A stretch of DNA of 61,511 nucleotides from UBA3537 sp038106885 (GCA_038106885.1 JAYNFX010000004.1:1-61511), one strand, 5' to 3'; shown: positions 23,789 through 32,807, counted from the stretch's first letter. Numbers and translations are program-made. The notes: generated by a model from the sequence alone, not told the origin.

Positions 23789-24966
23789 AAATTATTTTTT
23801 TTAGAGAAATATATCAAAAATGAATATCTTATTGCTATTGCAATAAAAATTGGAATTAAACAATAGTTGAAAGATTGTACACCTGTAATCCAGTGAAGTA
23901 TTGCAAGAAAAATTAATATTATTAAAAATTTTAAATAACTAATAAATTTCTTTTTAAGTTTTGGTCTTAGTACTGTTGGAATAAATAGAATGTTAAATGC
24001 AAATGCCCAAAGGAAATTATAGTTAAAAGCAGTTGCTCTATGGTCAGTTAGAAACCATAGGAATAATATTAATATTCCTATTGTCCCAGTTGCGAAAAAT
24101 ATTAGGCAATCAATGTAAAGTTTTCTTTTATTAAATTTCCAATCATTGTAGGTTGTAATTATAATCAATATTGAAAACAATCCAAGTATAAATAAAGGAG
24201 TAATAAGAAAAATTGATTTTTGTTTTTTCTTATTTGTATTTAATGTAATTGATTTCTTTACAAGTTTTTTCGAGGATAATTTTAACTTAGATCCATCTAA
24301 TATTTTTTGAAGATATATAGGTAAAAAAGTATGTTCTTCAATTGTTGCATTGATATCAATTACTGAACCTAGCGCTAAATCAATACCAAAACCACCCCAA
24401 GAGTTTTCTGGAACATGAGATCGTATTAATTCTCTAAAAGTTAGTAGATTAATATTATCATCTTCGGGGAATGATATGTTATTTTTTGTAATGTAAAATA
24501 AGTCATCTTTTATTTTAGTAGAGCAATTATTATAGAAAAAATCATATAAATAATTTTTGTTAGCAGGCTTAATATTTTCTTGAAGTTTATTTAATAAATC
24601 CTGCTTTTCTATCAAAGATAAATTTAAAGTTTGCTCATGTATAGATCTTCCTTGATTTTTATAATATTCAATATAAGATCTATAGTAAGACCAATCAATC
24701 TCATAGTCTAATTTTCCTTTAACAAAATTTAAATAAAAACCATCTTTATTGAAATTATAACGACCGTAGTCAAATATAATATCAATATTTTGTTCGACAT
24801 CATAAATCCTAAATGCACTATGTCCGAAGGAATCATTTAGCGTAATGCCTGGCCCCATAGTTAATAAAGAAACCTCGGACTTTTCACTTAATTTAATTTG
24901 TGCATTTGAACAGACAGTTGTTAAAACTATACAAAAAATCAATAAATATTTGATAACACTACTCAT
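23785..24966 (-). CDS. DUF4105 / Lnb N-terminal-domain membrane protein
   Basis: A 393-residue envelope protein. A signal peptide (residues 1-23, ending SNAQ) precedes a periplasmic DUF4105 domain of about 180 residues with LLTMGPGITLNDSFGHSAFR, IIFDYGRYNF and YDFFYNNCSTKIKDDL. The conserved His, Tyr and NNC-containing motif suggest a papain-like Cys/His catalytic fold. Four to five transmembrane helices follow from about residue 258, including FLTDHRATAFNYNFLWA. The domain is also named Lnb N-terminal periplasmic domain because a Bacteroides relative is tied to lipoprotein N-acylation; whether this protein does that is inferred. It overlaps the PorV-like gene upstream by four bases. Confidence 0.87.
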   Translation of the reverse strand: MSSVIKYLLIFCIVLTTVCSNAQIKLSEKSEVSLLTMGPGITLNDSFGHSAFRIYDVEQNIDIIFDYGRYNFNKDGFYLNFVKGKLDYEIDWSYYRSYIEYYKNQGRSIHEQTLNLSLIEKQDLLNKLQENIKPANKNYLYDFFYNNCSTKIKDDLFYITKNNISFPEDDNINLLTFRELIRSHVPENSWGGFGIDLALGSVIDINATIEEHTFLPIYLQKILDGSKLKLSSKKLVKKSITLNTNKKKQKSIFLITPLFILGLFSILIIITTYNDWKFNKRKLYIDCLIFFATGTIGILILFLWFLTDHRATAFNYNFLWAFAFNILFIPTVLRPKLKKKFISYLKFLIILIFLAILHWITGVQSFNYCLIPIFIAIAIRYSFLIYFSKKNNF

Positions 24967-26045
24967 TTTCTAAATATACCAAGATCTATTTCAATGGAAA
25001 AAATATTTGAATACAATGCAACGCTTTGATCACCAATATCTGTTATTGCATAGTCAACTGAGATTCCTTCATAATTAAATCCAATACCAAGGTTAGGTTG
25101 AAAAGTTAGTGATTTAGAGCTATCTAATTGTAATTCGTTTTGAAAATTTCCGATTCCGCCTCTAAGATATAGTAGATCGACATAGCCAAATTCAAATCCA
25201 AACGCTGGACTGATACTTACTAAAGATGTTGAAATTAAATCATTGTTTTGTTCAAATCTGCATATTAAATCAATTTCAGTTTTTAAGGTATAATCGTAGT
25301 CAAACACAAAGGTTTTTGCAGCTCCAATTTGTAGTTTAGGTAAAGTGATTTCATTGGGTTCTGGTTCTTCTTGATTTTCTCCTGGAATTGCATTTTGAAT
25401 ATCTTGTAATCGATCATCATCAAATGTCCATGAATTAAAAGTTGTAGTAATATCTCTTGTCATAATTCCAAATTCCCAATTTTTGGATTTAAATTGTATA
25501 CCAAGATCTAAGCCAAAACCCCAAGAGGAAGCGAAATCTCCAATAATGCGCCTGATAATTTTTGCATTTACGCCATAATTAAGCCCTGAAATAGGTAATT
25601 TTCTAGCATATGAGAATGTAAAGCCATAATCAGCAGCTGAGAATAAGTTTATTCGGTCATAATTAATGTTACCTTGTTGATCAATAAGTTTGGTAGTGTC
25701 CAAAATATCATCAACCCCAAATCTAATCATTGATATTCCAATTGCAGTTCTATTGTCAAGGGGCATAGCAAATGCTATGTAGTTGTAGTTGGCTATGTTA
25801 GCAAAATAATTTGAGTACATTAAGGCTACAGCACTGTCCTGAAGATTTACAAGTCCTGCAGGGTTCCAATACCCTGAATTAATATCTTTTGTTGAAGCTA
25901 CTACTGCACCACCCATTCCAAGACTTGCAGCATCTACCCCTATATTCATGAATTCATTCGAATAGTTTCGATTAGTTTGTGCATTTAAAGGAGTAATTAA
26001 AAAAATACTCAATAAAATGGTTAAAAAATAATATTTAAATTTCAA
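24963..26045 (-). CDS. PorV/PorQ-family outer-membrane protein (PorV2-like)
   Basis: A 360-residue predicted outer-membrane beta-barrel of the UPF0164/PorV group used in type IX secretion. A signal peptide MKFKYYFLTILLSIF ending NAQ is followed by FMNIGVDAASLGMGGAVVAS and SGYWNPAGLVNLQ, the family hallmark. Alternating strands with aromatic ends continue to the final IFSIEIDLGIFRK. An in-frame TTG at 26075 would add ten residues; TTG at 26045 gives a proper signal peptide, so it was chosen. It leads a run with DUF4105 and the methyltransferase-like gene (four-base overlaps). It is probably the PorV-like accessory often annotated PorV2 rather than PorV itself. Confidence 0.85.
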   Translation of the reverse strand: MKFKYYFLTILLSIFLITPLNAQTNRNYSNEFMNIGVDAASLGMGGAVVASTKDINSGYWNPAGLVNLQDSAVALMYSNYFANIANYNYIAFAMPLDNRTAIGISMIRFGVDDILDTTKLIDQQGNINYDRINLFSAADYGFTFSYARKLPISGLNYGVNAKIIRRIIGDFASSWGFGLDLGIQFKSKNWEFGIMTRDITTTFNSWTFDDDRLQDIQNAIPGENQEEPEPNEITLPKLQIGAAKTFVFDYDYTLKTEIDLICRFEQNNDLISTSLVSISPAFGFEFGYVDLLYLRGGIGNFQNELQLDSSKSLTFQPNLGIGFNYEGISVDYAITDIGDQSVALYSNIFSIEIDLGIFRK

Positions 26046-26112
26046 GTGATTTTTTCTATGTAATATTATTAACAATTTTTAATCGTACTTATTGTATTTT
26101 ATTTCGAGTAAA

Positions 26113-26120
26113 CAAAAATA
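26113..26120 (-). promoter_or_regulatory. Promoter -7 box for the PorV-like operon
   Basis: The minus strand reads TATTTTTG, matching TAnnTTTG, about 65 bases before the TTG start at 26045. It sits back to back with the pssA box. Confidence 0.45.
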
Positions 26121-26126
26121 GTTTAT

Positions 26127-26134
26127 TATTTTTA
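26127..26134 (+). promoter_or_regulatory. Near-consensus -7 box touching pssA
   Basis: TATTTTTA (TAnnTTTG with a final A) ends four bases (CTAA) before the ATG at 26139, the same spacing as at ruvX, mnmA and others. It suggests a leaderless pssA transcript. Confidence 0.4.
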
Positions 26135-26138
26135 CTAA

Positions 26139-26849
26139 ATGATTATGAATCGTTTTAAAGCTTTTTTTCCAAACTTAGTTACTTTACTAAATTTATTTTG
26201 TGGTTCATTAGGCGTTATATATGCTATTCAAGGTGACCTTGTAACTTCCGCTTTTTTTGTTTTAGCAGGTGTTGTTTTTGATTTTTTTGATGGTTTTATA
26301 GCTCGAAAATTGGACTTACAGAGTGATTTAGGATTACAATTAGACTCTCTTGCAGATATGATAACTAGTGGATTAGTCCCAGGGATATTTATGTTTAGCC
26401 TGTTGAAAATGTCACTAAATCCATCCTGGCCATTTTGGGATATAATTCCTTATTTTGGTTTATTAATTACCTTAAGTTCAGCTTACAGATTGGCTAATTT
26501 CAATATTTCTAGCCAAAAAACTTATTTTATAGGCCTACCTACACCAGCAAATACTTTACTTGTCTTAAGTTTTCCTTTAATATTGAAATTTCAAGGTAGT
26601 GAGTTGTGGAATTCTATTATTTTGTGTCCATTATTTTTAGTGACAATAACCTTATTAACGTCTTTTTTACTTAACGCTAAGTTAAAACTATTATCACTCA
26701 AGTTTAAAACGTTTGATTTTAAACAAAATATTGAGAAATATTTACTTTTATCTTTTTCAGTTTTACTTTTGGCTTTTTTTAAATGGGGAGCAATTCCTTT
26801 GGTTGTCTTTTTTTATATTATTTTATCAATTGTAAGACCTCCTAATTAA
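26139..26849 (+). CDS. pssA: CDP-diacylglycerol-serine O-phosphatidyltransferase
   Basis: A 236-residue inner-membrane CDP-alcohol phosphatidyltransferase that makes phosphatidylserine, the precursor of phosphatidylethanolamine. The signature DG-x2-AR-x8-G-x3-D-x3-D is exact at about residues 51-73. The N-terminus FFPNLVTLLNLFCGSLGVIY and the segment TYFIGLPTPAN are typical of the PssA branch rather than PgsA. Six to eight hydrophobic segments are visible. ATG codons at 26139 and 26145 are both possible; the first fits the four-base promoter spacing. It is convergent with lptB across a 13-base gap. Confidence 0.93.
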   Translation: MIMNRFKAFFPNLVTLLNLFCGSLGVIYAIQGDLVTSAFFVLAGVVFDFFDGFIARKLDLQSDLGLQLDSLADMITSGLVPGIFMFSLLKMSLNPSWPFWDIIPYFGLLITLSSAYRLANFNISSQKTYFIGLPTPANTLLVLSFPLILKFQGSELWNSIILCPLFLVTITLLTSFLLNAKLKLLSLKFKTFDFKQNIEKYLLLSFSVLLLAFFKWGAIPLVVFFYIILSIVRPPN

Positions 26850-26862
26850 GTTTAATTAAAGT

Positions 26863-27603
26863 TTAAAATTCTAATTTCTTTTTTCTGAGCTCGAAATTTT
26901 GCCCTAAATAGACCTTTCTTACCATCTTGTCATTAGCTAATATTTCTGGATTACCAGCCTTTAAAATACTACCCTCAAACATTAGATATGTTCTGTCAGT
27001 AATAGCTAATGTTTCTTGTACATTGTGATCAGTAATGAGAATGCCTATATTTTTTTTTGTCAGTTTTGCAACAATTTTCTGTATATCTTCAACTGCTACT
27101 GGGTCAACTCCTGCGAATGGTTCGTCTAACAGAATAAAACTAGGATCAGTGGCTAAAGCTCTAGCGATTTCAGTCCTTCTCCTTTCCCCACCTGAAAGTA
27201 AATCACCTCTGTTTTTTCTGATATGATTCAATCCAAATTCTTCAATCAAAGATTCCATTTTGTCTTCTTGTTCCTTTTTTGACAGTTTAGTCATTTGAAG
27301 AACACTCAGAATGTTATCCTCAATTGATAATTTTCTGAACACTGAAGCTTCTTGCGCCAAGTAACCAATTCCACTTTGCGCCCGTTTATACATTGGGTAA
27401 TTTGTAATTTCTTTGTTGTCTAAGTATATATTGCCTCCATTAGGTTTTATAAGGCCAACAGTCATGTAAAATGAGGTAGTCTTTCCTGCTCCATTGGGGC
27501 CTAAAAGACCAACAATTTCTCCTTGTTCAACTTCAAATGAAACATCTTTTACAACTTTTCTTCCGTTGTAAGACTTCATTAAATTCTTTACACTTAACTT
27601 CAT
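26863..27603 (-). CDS. lptB: LPS export ABC transporter ATPase LptB
   Basis: A 246-residue ATPase that powers LPS extraction from the inner membrane by LptFG. Walker A is GPNGAGKTT at residues 35-43; the signature is LLSGGERRRTEIARAL, and Walker B is FILLDEPFAGVDPVAVEDIQ. The segment GIGYLAQEASVFRKL and the end TDHNVQETLAITDRTYLMFE are hallmark LptB sequences. It lies 42 bases downstream of tatC, with a TATATTTG box in the gap, so it can be transcribed independently. Other Lpt-linked genes in the window are the OstA-like gene and kdsD. Confidence 0.95.
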   Translation of the reverse strand: MKLSVKNLMKSYNGRKVVKDVSFEVEQGEIVGLLGPNGAGKTTSFYMTVGLIKPNGGNIYLDNKEITNYPMYKRAQSGIGYLAQEASVFRKLSIEDNILSVLQMTKLSKKEQEDKMESLIEEFGLNHIRKNRGDLLSGGERRRTEIARALATDPSFILLDEPFAGVDPVAVEDIQKIVAKLTKKNIGILITDHNVQETLAITDRTYLMFEGSILKAGNPEILANDKMVRKVYLGQNFELRKKKLEF

Positions 27604-27616
27604 AAATCAATATTAT

Positions 27617-27624
27617 CAAATATA
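27617..27624 (-). promoter_or_regulatory. Candidate internal promoter -7 box for lptB
   Basis: The minus strand reads TATATTTG between tatC and lptB. The implied leader is about nine bases. It may provide extra lptB expression separate from the kdsD-tatC transcript. Confidence 0.45.
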
Positions 27625-27645
27625 ATCAATTGATCTAATTTAAAA

Positions 27646-28455
27646 TTAGATATTATTTTTTGTTTTTTGTCGTTTTGTAACAATCTTAGAAATAGAAATA
27701 CTAATTTGATACAAAACTATTACTGGAATAGCTACAATTATTTGACTTGCTACATCAGGAGGGGTGATTATTGCAGCAAATATCAATACAATAACCAAAG
27801 CATATTTTCTATTTCGTTTCAAAAATTCAGGGCTTACTAATCCAATTTTAGTAAGATAGTAAATAACTATAGGCAGTTCAAATATCAGACCTGAAGCTAA
27901 AACAGATGCTCTAACCAAACCAATGTAAGAATTCAAATCAAAATCATTATGTACCTGATTTGCGACACTGTAGTTACCCAAGAAATTTATTGACAATGGA
28001 CACACCACATAATACCCAAAAAGTACTCCTATAAAAAATAACAGAGAACATATAAATATAATACCTTTTGATTGTTTTTTTTCATTCACATAAAGCCCTG
28101 GACTTATAAATTTCCAAAATTCGTAAAGTACATATGGAAATGCAATTACAAAACCGAATGTTATAGAGGTCCAAATGTGAGCTGAAAATTGCCCAGCCAT
28201 TGTTCTGCTTTGAATTTCAAATTCAAAAGCGGTATCACAAAAACTATTTAAGTTAATTAGACTAGATAATTTGCAAAGTATATCATAAGTGAAAAAGTTT
28301 GATTTAGTTGGTCCTAAGATTAAGTCATCAAATAAAAAACTTTTGCATAAGAAAGCAATTGTGGCAGCTATAACAATTCCAAAAGTAGAACGAATAATGT
28401 GCCACCTAAGTTCTTCTAAGTGCTCTAAAAAAGACATTTCTTTTTCCTGGTACAT
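27646..28455 (-). CDS. tatC: Twin-arginine translocase subunit TatC
   Basis: A 269-residue inner-membrane protein with six helices that recognises twin-arginine signal peptides and forms the Tat translocon core. The N-terminus MSFLEHLEELRWHIIRS (from residue 7) is the classic TatC motif. FPYVLYEFWKFISPGLYVNE lies at about residues 105-124, and FELPIVIYYLTKIGL with the conserved Glu near residue 193. The loop at about residues 52-90 is longer than in E. coli, as usual in Bacteroidota. It starts two bases after kdsD stops, so the two are co-transcribed. tatA is not in the window. Confidence 0.95.
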   Translation of the reverse strand: MYQEKEMSFLEHLEELRWHIIRSTFGIVIAATIAFLCKSFLFDDLILGPTKSNFFTYDILCKLSSLINLNSFCDTAFEFEIQSRTMAGQFSAHIWTSITFGFVIAFPYVLYEFWKFISPGLYVNEKKQSKGIIFICSLLFFIGVLFGYYVVCPLSINFLGNYSVANQVHNDFDLNSYIGLVRASVLASGLIFELPIVIYYLTKIGLVSPEFLKRNRKYALVIVLIFAAIITPPDVASQIIVAIPVIVLYQISISISKIVTKRQKTKNNI

Positions 28456-28457
28456 AG

Positions 28458-29432
28458 CTATATAATCCCTTCTCTGATTAAATCATGTATATGAATGACA
28501 CCAGCATACTTATTATTTTTTAAAACAATAAGTTGCGATATCTCACTAGACTCCATTAATTTTCTAGCTTCGATAGCCATTGAATCTGAAGTTATAGTTT
28601 TTGGGTTTTTTGACATTATTTCTTTTGCAGTAATATTTGAAATATCATCACTTGTCGCAAGCATTCTACGTAAATCTCCATCTGTAATAACCCCTAGTAC
28701 TTTATCATTTTCAATAACTGCTGTAACACCTAGTCTTTTTTCTGAAATTTCAATAATAACTTCTTTAATATTTGAGTTAGGGTTAACTGACGGTAATTGA
28801 TTTTGACTAGATAATCCCTCTACTGTGAGAAATAATTTTTTACCCAAACTCCCCCCGGGGTGATATTTTGCAAAATCATCTTTGGTAAATTTTTTTAAAT
28901 TCAATAGGCAAATTGCAAGAGCATCTCCAATGACTAGTTGAGCGGTTGTGCTAGTTGTTGGAGCTAAATTATTTGGACATACTTCCTTTTCAACATAAGA
29001 ATTAAATATATAGTCAGCACTTGAAGCTAAAGATGATTTAAGATTTCCTGTAATTGCGATTAATTTATTGTTTAATCTTTTTATAATATTTAAAAGAACC
29101 TTAATTTCAGGAGTATTACCACTCTTGGAAATACAGATAATTATGTCGTTTTCTTGAACAAGACCAAGATCTCCATGAATTGCATCTGCTGCATGCATGA
29201 AAATTGACGGAGTACCCGTAGAATTTAAAGTAGCAACAATTTTACTAGCTATTATTGCGCTTTTGCCAATACCTGTTATAATAACACGACCTTTAGATTT
29301 GTGAATAAGCTTTACAGCGTCATCGAATGAACTGTCAATCGAACTTGCAACAACTCTGAGCGCATCACTTTGGGAAATTATTGATTCTATTGCTAAATCA
29401 CTTATTGTCGAGGAAGTTCTTAAATCTTTCAT
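28458..29432 (-). CDS. kdsD: Arabinose-5-phosphate isomerase (KdsD/KpsF family)
   Basis: A 324-residue sugar isomerase converting ribulose 5-phosphate to arabinose 5-phosphate, the first step of Kdo synthesis for LPS. The SIS domain has GRVIITGIGKSAIIASKIVA at about residues 48-67, HAADAIHGDLG with the catalytic His, and ISKSGNTPE. A tandem CBS pair occupies about residues 205-320, ending in AGVIHIHDLIREGI. Length and domain order are those of KdsD. It is the first gene of a kdsD-tatC(-lptB) unit, and its promoter overlaps an inverted repeat at 29447-29464. Confidence 0.94.
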   Translation of the reverse strand: MKDLRTSSTISDLAIESIISQSDALRVVASSIDSSFDDAVKLIHKSKGRVIITGIGKSAIIASKIVATLNSTGTPSIFMHAADAIHGDLGLVQENDIIICISKSGNTPEIKVLLNIIKRLNNKLIAITGNLKSSLASSADYIFNSYVEKEVCPNNLAPTTSTTAQLVIGDALAICLLNLKKFTKDDFAKYHPGGSLGKKLFLTVEGLSSQNQLPSVNPNSNIKEVIIEISEKRLGVTAVIENDKVLGVITDGDLRRMLATSDDISNITAKEIMSKNPKTITSDSMAIEARKLMESSEISQLIVLKNNKYAGVIHIHDLIREGII

Positions 29433-29446
29433 AATTAATTGTATGC

Positions 29447-29464
29447 ATAGGTAAATATACCTAT
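29447..29464 (-). promoter_or_regulatory. Inverted repeat overlapping the kdsD promoter
   Basis: ATAGGTA and TACCTAT (7-base arms) flank four bases. The minus strand inside it reads TATATTTA (29459-29452), a near match to the -7 box, about 20 bases upstream of the kdsD ATG. The overlap of dyad and promoter is what an operator would look like; no regulator can be named. Confidence 0.45.
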
Positions 29465-29510
29465 CTTAGAAGTACTTTGCAAAAAAACAAAAATTAGCAT
29501 CAATATTCAA

Positions 29511-29518
29511 TAATTTTG
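29511..29518 (+). promoter_or_regulatory. Candidate -7 box upstream of recQ
   Basis: TAATTTTG matches TAnnTTTG and would give a leader of about 43 bases before the ATG at 29566. It lies in the divergent gap with kdsD. Confidence 0.4.
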
Positions 29519-29565
29519 AATTATATATTATCAATTAGTCAATCTTGACATGTATTAAAAGTTCA

Positions 29566-31755
29566 ATGACAATTTCTTCTGAAAATTTACACAAATCATT
29601 AAAATTATATTTCGGATTTAATAATTTTAAAGGCCTTCAAGAGTCCGTCATAAAAAGTATTCTTGACAAGAAGAATACATTTGCAATTATGCCAACGGGT
29701 GGAGGTAAATCACTTTGCTATCAGTTGCCTGCACTAATGCAAGAAGGAACAGCAATTGTAGTATCACCCTTAATTGCTTTAATGAAAAATCAAGTTGATG
29801 CAATAAGAGGAATATCTAATAAAGAAGGAATTGCTCATGTTTTAAATTCATCATTAAATAAGACAGAAGTTAAACAAGTAAAAAATGATATTTCATCAGG
29901 GGTGACCAAATTATTATATGTTGCACCTGAATCACTTACGAAAGTTGATAATATTGATTTTCTAAAATCTCAAAAAATATCTTTTTTGGCAATTGACGAA
30001 GCTCATTGTATTAGCGAATGGGGACATGATTTTAGACCAGATTATAGAAACTTAAAAAAAGTAATTTTGCAAATAGGAGTTAACATACCAATTATTGGTC
30101 TTACTGCCACTGCTACTCCCAAGGTTCAAGAAGATATTTTAAAAAATCTCGGTATTTCCGATGCAAAAACTTTTAAGGCTTCTTTTAATCGTCCAAATCT
30201 ATTTTATGAGATACTTCCAAAAACAGCTCAAGTAGATAATGATATCATAAAATTTATCAAGAAAAATGATGGCAAATCTGGGATTGTTTATTGTTTAAGT
30301 AGAAAACGTGTTGAAGAGTTAGCTCAGATTTTACAGGTTAATGGAATTAAAGCCGTTCCATATCATGCTGGATTAGATTCTAAAACTCGTTCATCTCACC
30401 AAGATATGTTTTTGATGGAAGACATAGACGTTGTAGTTGCTACAATTGCATTTGGTATGGGGATTGATAAACCCGATGTCAGATTTGTTATTCATCATGA
30501 TATTCCTAAAAGTATAGAGAGTTACTATCAAGAAACTGGCCGAGCAGGTCGTGATGGAGGAGAAGGTCACTGTTTAGCTTATTACTCATATAAAGACATT
30601 GAAAAATTAGAAAAGTTTATGTCTGGTAAACCAGTAGCTGAACAGGAAATTGGTTTATCCCTCTTACAGGAGGTTGTTGCATTAGCTGAAACTTCAATTT
30701 CAAGAAGAAAGTTTATTTTACATTATTTTGGAGAAGAATTTGATAATTTAACTGGAGAAGGAGGTGATATGGATGACAATGTACAAAATCCAAAAAAACA
30801 AGTTGAATCAAAATTTAATTTGGAAAGACTATTAAATACTATTTCAGATACAAATGAAAAATATAAAGTCAAAGATCTTGTAAAAGTTATAGTTGGTCAA
30901 GAAAATGCCTTAATAATATCCCACAAAACGAATGAAAAAAGTTTTTTTGGTATAGGAAAGGATTTTGATGTTGTTTATTGGACTGCGTTACTAAGGCAGG
31001 CCATAGTTGCAGGTTATATTAGTAAAGAAATTGAGTCATACGGAGTTTTGAAAATAACTCCTAAAGGAAAAGAATATTTGAAGGAGCCAAAATCTTTTTT
31101 AATGACTGAAGATCATAATTATAAGACAAATGCCAGTGATTCTTATATTGTTCCCAAAACTCAAGCAGATTCAATATTGACAAAAATGCTGAAAGATCTT
31201 CGAAGGTCAAACGCAAAAAAAATTGGTGTACCTCCGTACGCGATTTTTCAAGATCCATCAATTGATGATATGGCCTTAAAATTTCCTGTAACAATTGAGG
31301 AATTATACAATATACATGGTGTTGGAGAAGGAAAAGCCAAAAGATATGGAAAAGACTTTGTAGAACTCATTAGTACATATGTTACTGAAAATAACATTGA
31401 AAGAATTGAGGATATGATTATCAAGTCGACTGGAACAAATTCTTCTTTAAAATTATACATTATTCAAAGTATTGATAGAAAACTTCCATTGGATGATATT
31501 GCTAATGCTAAGGGAATGGACATGGTTGACTTCATTAAAGAACTTGAATCAATTGTTTTCTCAGGAACCAAATTAAATATTGATTATTGGATTGATGAAA
31601 CTTTTGATGAAGATCAGCAAGAGGAAATTCATGATTATTTTATGGAATCAGAGTCTGACTCTATTCAAGATGCAATTGAGGAATTTGACGGCGATTATGA
31701 AGATGAAGAATTAAGGCTGTACCGTATAAAATTTATTAGCGAAGTAGCTAATTAG
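29566..31755 (+). CDS. recQ: ATP-dependent DNA helicase RecQ
   Basis: A 729-residue superfamily 2 helicase acting in recombination and replication-fork repair. Walker A is TGGGKS at residues 44-49 and the DEAH box lies at 144-147. GIVYCLSRKRVEELA and TIAFGMGIDKPDVRFVIHHD belong to the second RecA lobe, and YYQETGRAGRDG holds motif VI. An RQC winged-helix region (about 380-510) and an HRDC domain (about 535-610, with GVPPYAIFQDPS) follow. A further C-terminal acidic region of about 110 residues, typical of the long Bacteroidota RecQ, ends the protein. The RQC zinc cysteines are not evident. A TTG seven codons upstream is possible, but ATG at 29566 is preferred. Confidence 0.95.
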   Translation: MTISSENLHKSLKLYFGFNNFKGLQESVIKSILDKKNTFAIMPTGGGKSLCYQLPALMQEGTAIVVSPLIALMKNQVDAIRGISNKEGIAHVLNSSLNKTEVKQVKNDISSGVTKLLYVAPESLTKVDNIDFLKSQKISFLAIDEAHCISEWGHDFRPDYRNLKKVILQIGVNIPIIGLTATATPKVQEDILKNLGISDAKTFKASFNRPNLFYEILPKTAQVDNDIIKFIKKNDGKSGIVYCLSRKRVEELAQILQVNGIKAVPYHAGLDSKTRSSHQDMFLMEDIDVVVATIAFGMGIDKPDVRFVIHHDIPKSIESYYQETGRAGRDGGEGHCLAYYSYKDIEKLEKFMSGKPVAEQEIGLSLLQEVVALAETSISRRKFILHYFGEEFDNLTGEGGDMDDNVQNPKKQVESKFNLERLLNTISDTNEKYKVKDLVKVIVGQENALIISHKTNEKSFFGIGKDFDVVYWTALLRQAIVAGYISKEIESYGVLKITPKGKEYLKEPKSFLMTEDHNYKTNASDSYIVPKTQADSILTKMLKDLRRSNAKKIGVPPYAIFQDPSIDDMALKFPVTIEELYNIHGVGEGKAKRYGKDFVELISTYVTENNIERIEDMIIKSTGTNSSLKLYIIQSIDRKLPLDDIANAKGMDMVDFIKELESIVFSGTKLNIDYWIDETFDEDQQEEIHDYFMESESDSIQDAIEEFDGDYEDEELRLYRIKFISEVAN

Positions 31756-31797
31756 ATATTTTTTTTAAGTTAATACTTATTATTATTAAATCATTGG

Positions 31798-31805
31798 TAA
31801 ATTTG
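31798..31805 (+). promoter_or_regulatory. Promoter -7 box for the cyclophilin-FKBP gene
   Basis: TAAATTTG matches TAnnTTTG exactly, about 19 bases before the ATG at 31825. No TTTG stands at the -33 distance. Confidence 0.5.
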
Positions 31806-31824
31806 CATCCTAAAAATAATTTAA

Positions 31825-32760
31825 ATGGATAACGGACTTTACGCTAAATTTTTAACCTCAAAAGGAGATATTTTAATAAAACTTGAACATAATAAAACAC
31901 CTGGAACAGTAGGTAATTTTATTGCCCTTGCAAAAGGAGATTTAGAAAATTCAATTAAAAAACAAGGTGAACCTTATTACGATGGGTTAAAATTTCACAG
32001 GGTTATTCCTGATTTTATGATCCAAGGTGGTTGTCCGTTGGGCACTGGTACTGGTAATCCAGGATATAAATTTGATGATGAAATTCACAAAGATTTAAAA
32101 CATGACTCCCCTGGAATTCTCTCAATGGCTAATGCTGGACCTGGAACTAACGGTAGTCAATTCTTTATTACCCATGTTCCTACACCATGGTTAGATGGTA
32201 AACATACAGTTTTTGGAAAAACAGTTGATGGTCAATCAGTAATTGATTCAATAGCTCAAGACGATATTATTGAAAGTATTGAAATTATTGCAGTTGGAGA
32301 TGATGCTAAATCATTTAACGCAGTTGAGTCTTTTAGAAAATTTGAAGGTGCCAGGGCTAAAAGAATAGAGGAAGAACAAGTTGCAGCTCAAATTGAGCTA
32401 GACAAACACTCTAAAGGCTTTGAAATCACAAAAAGTGGCCTGCGTTATCAAATTATCCAGAATGGTTCTGGAATTACTCCAGAAAAAAATAATACTGTTT
32501 CAGTTCATTACAAAGGTCAATTAATTGATGGGACTGTTTTTGACTCATCTTACAAAAGAAACCAACCTATTGAATTTAAATTAGGTGTTGGACAGGTAAT
32601 TCCTGGATGGGATGAGGGAATTTCTCTTTTGAAAGTAGGAGATAAGGCTCGATTTGTAATTCCAAGCTACTTAGCCTACGGCAGTCAAGGAGCAGGTGGT
32701 GTAATTCCTCCAAACGCAAATCTTATCTTTGATGTTGAATTAGTTAAAATCATAAATTAA
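31825..32760 (+). CDS. Cytosolic cyclophilin-FKBP fusion peptidylprolyl isomerase
   Basis: A 311-residue dual-family immunophilin. Residues about 1-160 are a cyclophilin with FHRVIPDFMIQGG, SMANAGPGTNGSQFFIT and WLDGKHTVFG, retaining the catalytic Arg, the Gln and the substrate-binding core. A charged helical linker (about 165-195) joins an FKBP domain (about 205-311) with VSVHYKGQLIDGTVFDSSY, GQVIPGWDEGI and FVIPSYLAYG. It accelerates prolyl cis-trans isomerisation in protein folding. There is no signal peptide, so it should be cytosolic, unlike the related lipoprotein at the right end of the window. pyrG follows 75 bases later with its own promoter box. Confidence 0.94.
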   Translation: MDNGLYAKFLTSKGDILIKLEHNKTPGTVGNFIALAKGDLENSIKKQGEPYYDGLKFHRVIPDFMIQGGCPLGTGTGNPGYKFDDEIHKDLKHDSPGILSMANAGPGTNGSQFFITHVPTPWLDGKHTVFGKTVDGQSVIDSIAQDDIIESIEIIAVGDDAKSFNAVESFRKFEGARAKRIEEEQVAAQIELDKHSKGFEITKSGLRYQIIQNGSGITPEKNNTVSVHYKGQLIDGTVFDSSYKRNQPIEFKLGVGQVIPGWDEGISLLKVGDKARFVIPSYLAYGSQGAGGVIPPNANLIFDVELVKIIN

Positions 32761-32807
32761 TTTTTAAATCTAGTTTAATTTTTACTAATTTTTTAAATAC
32801 TTATTTG

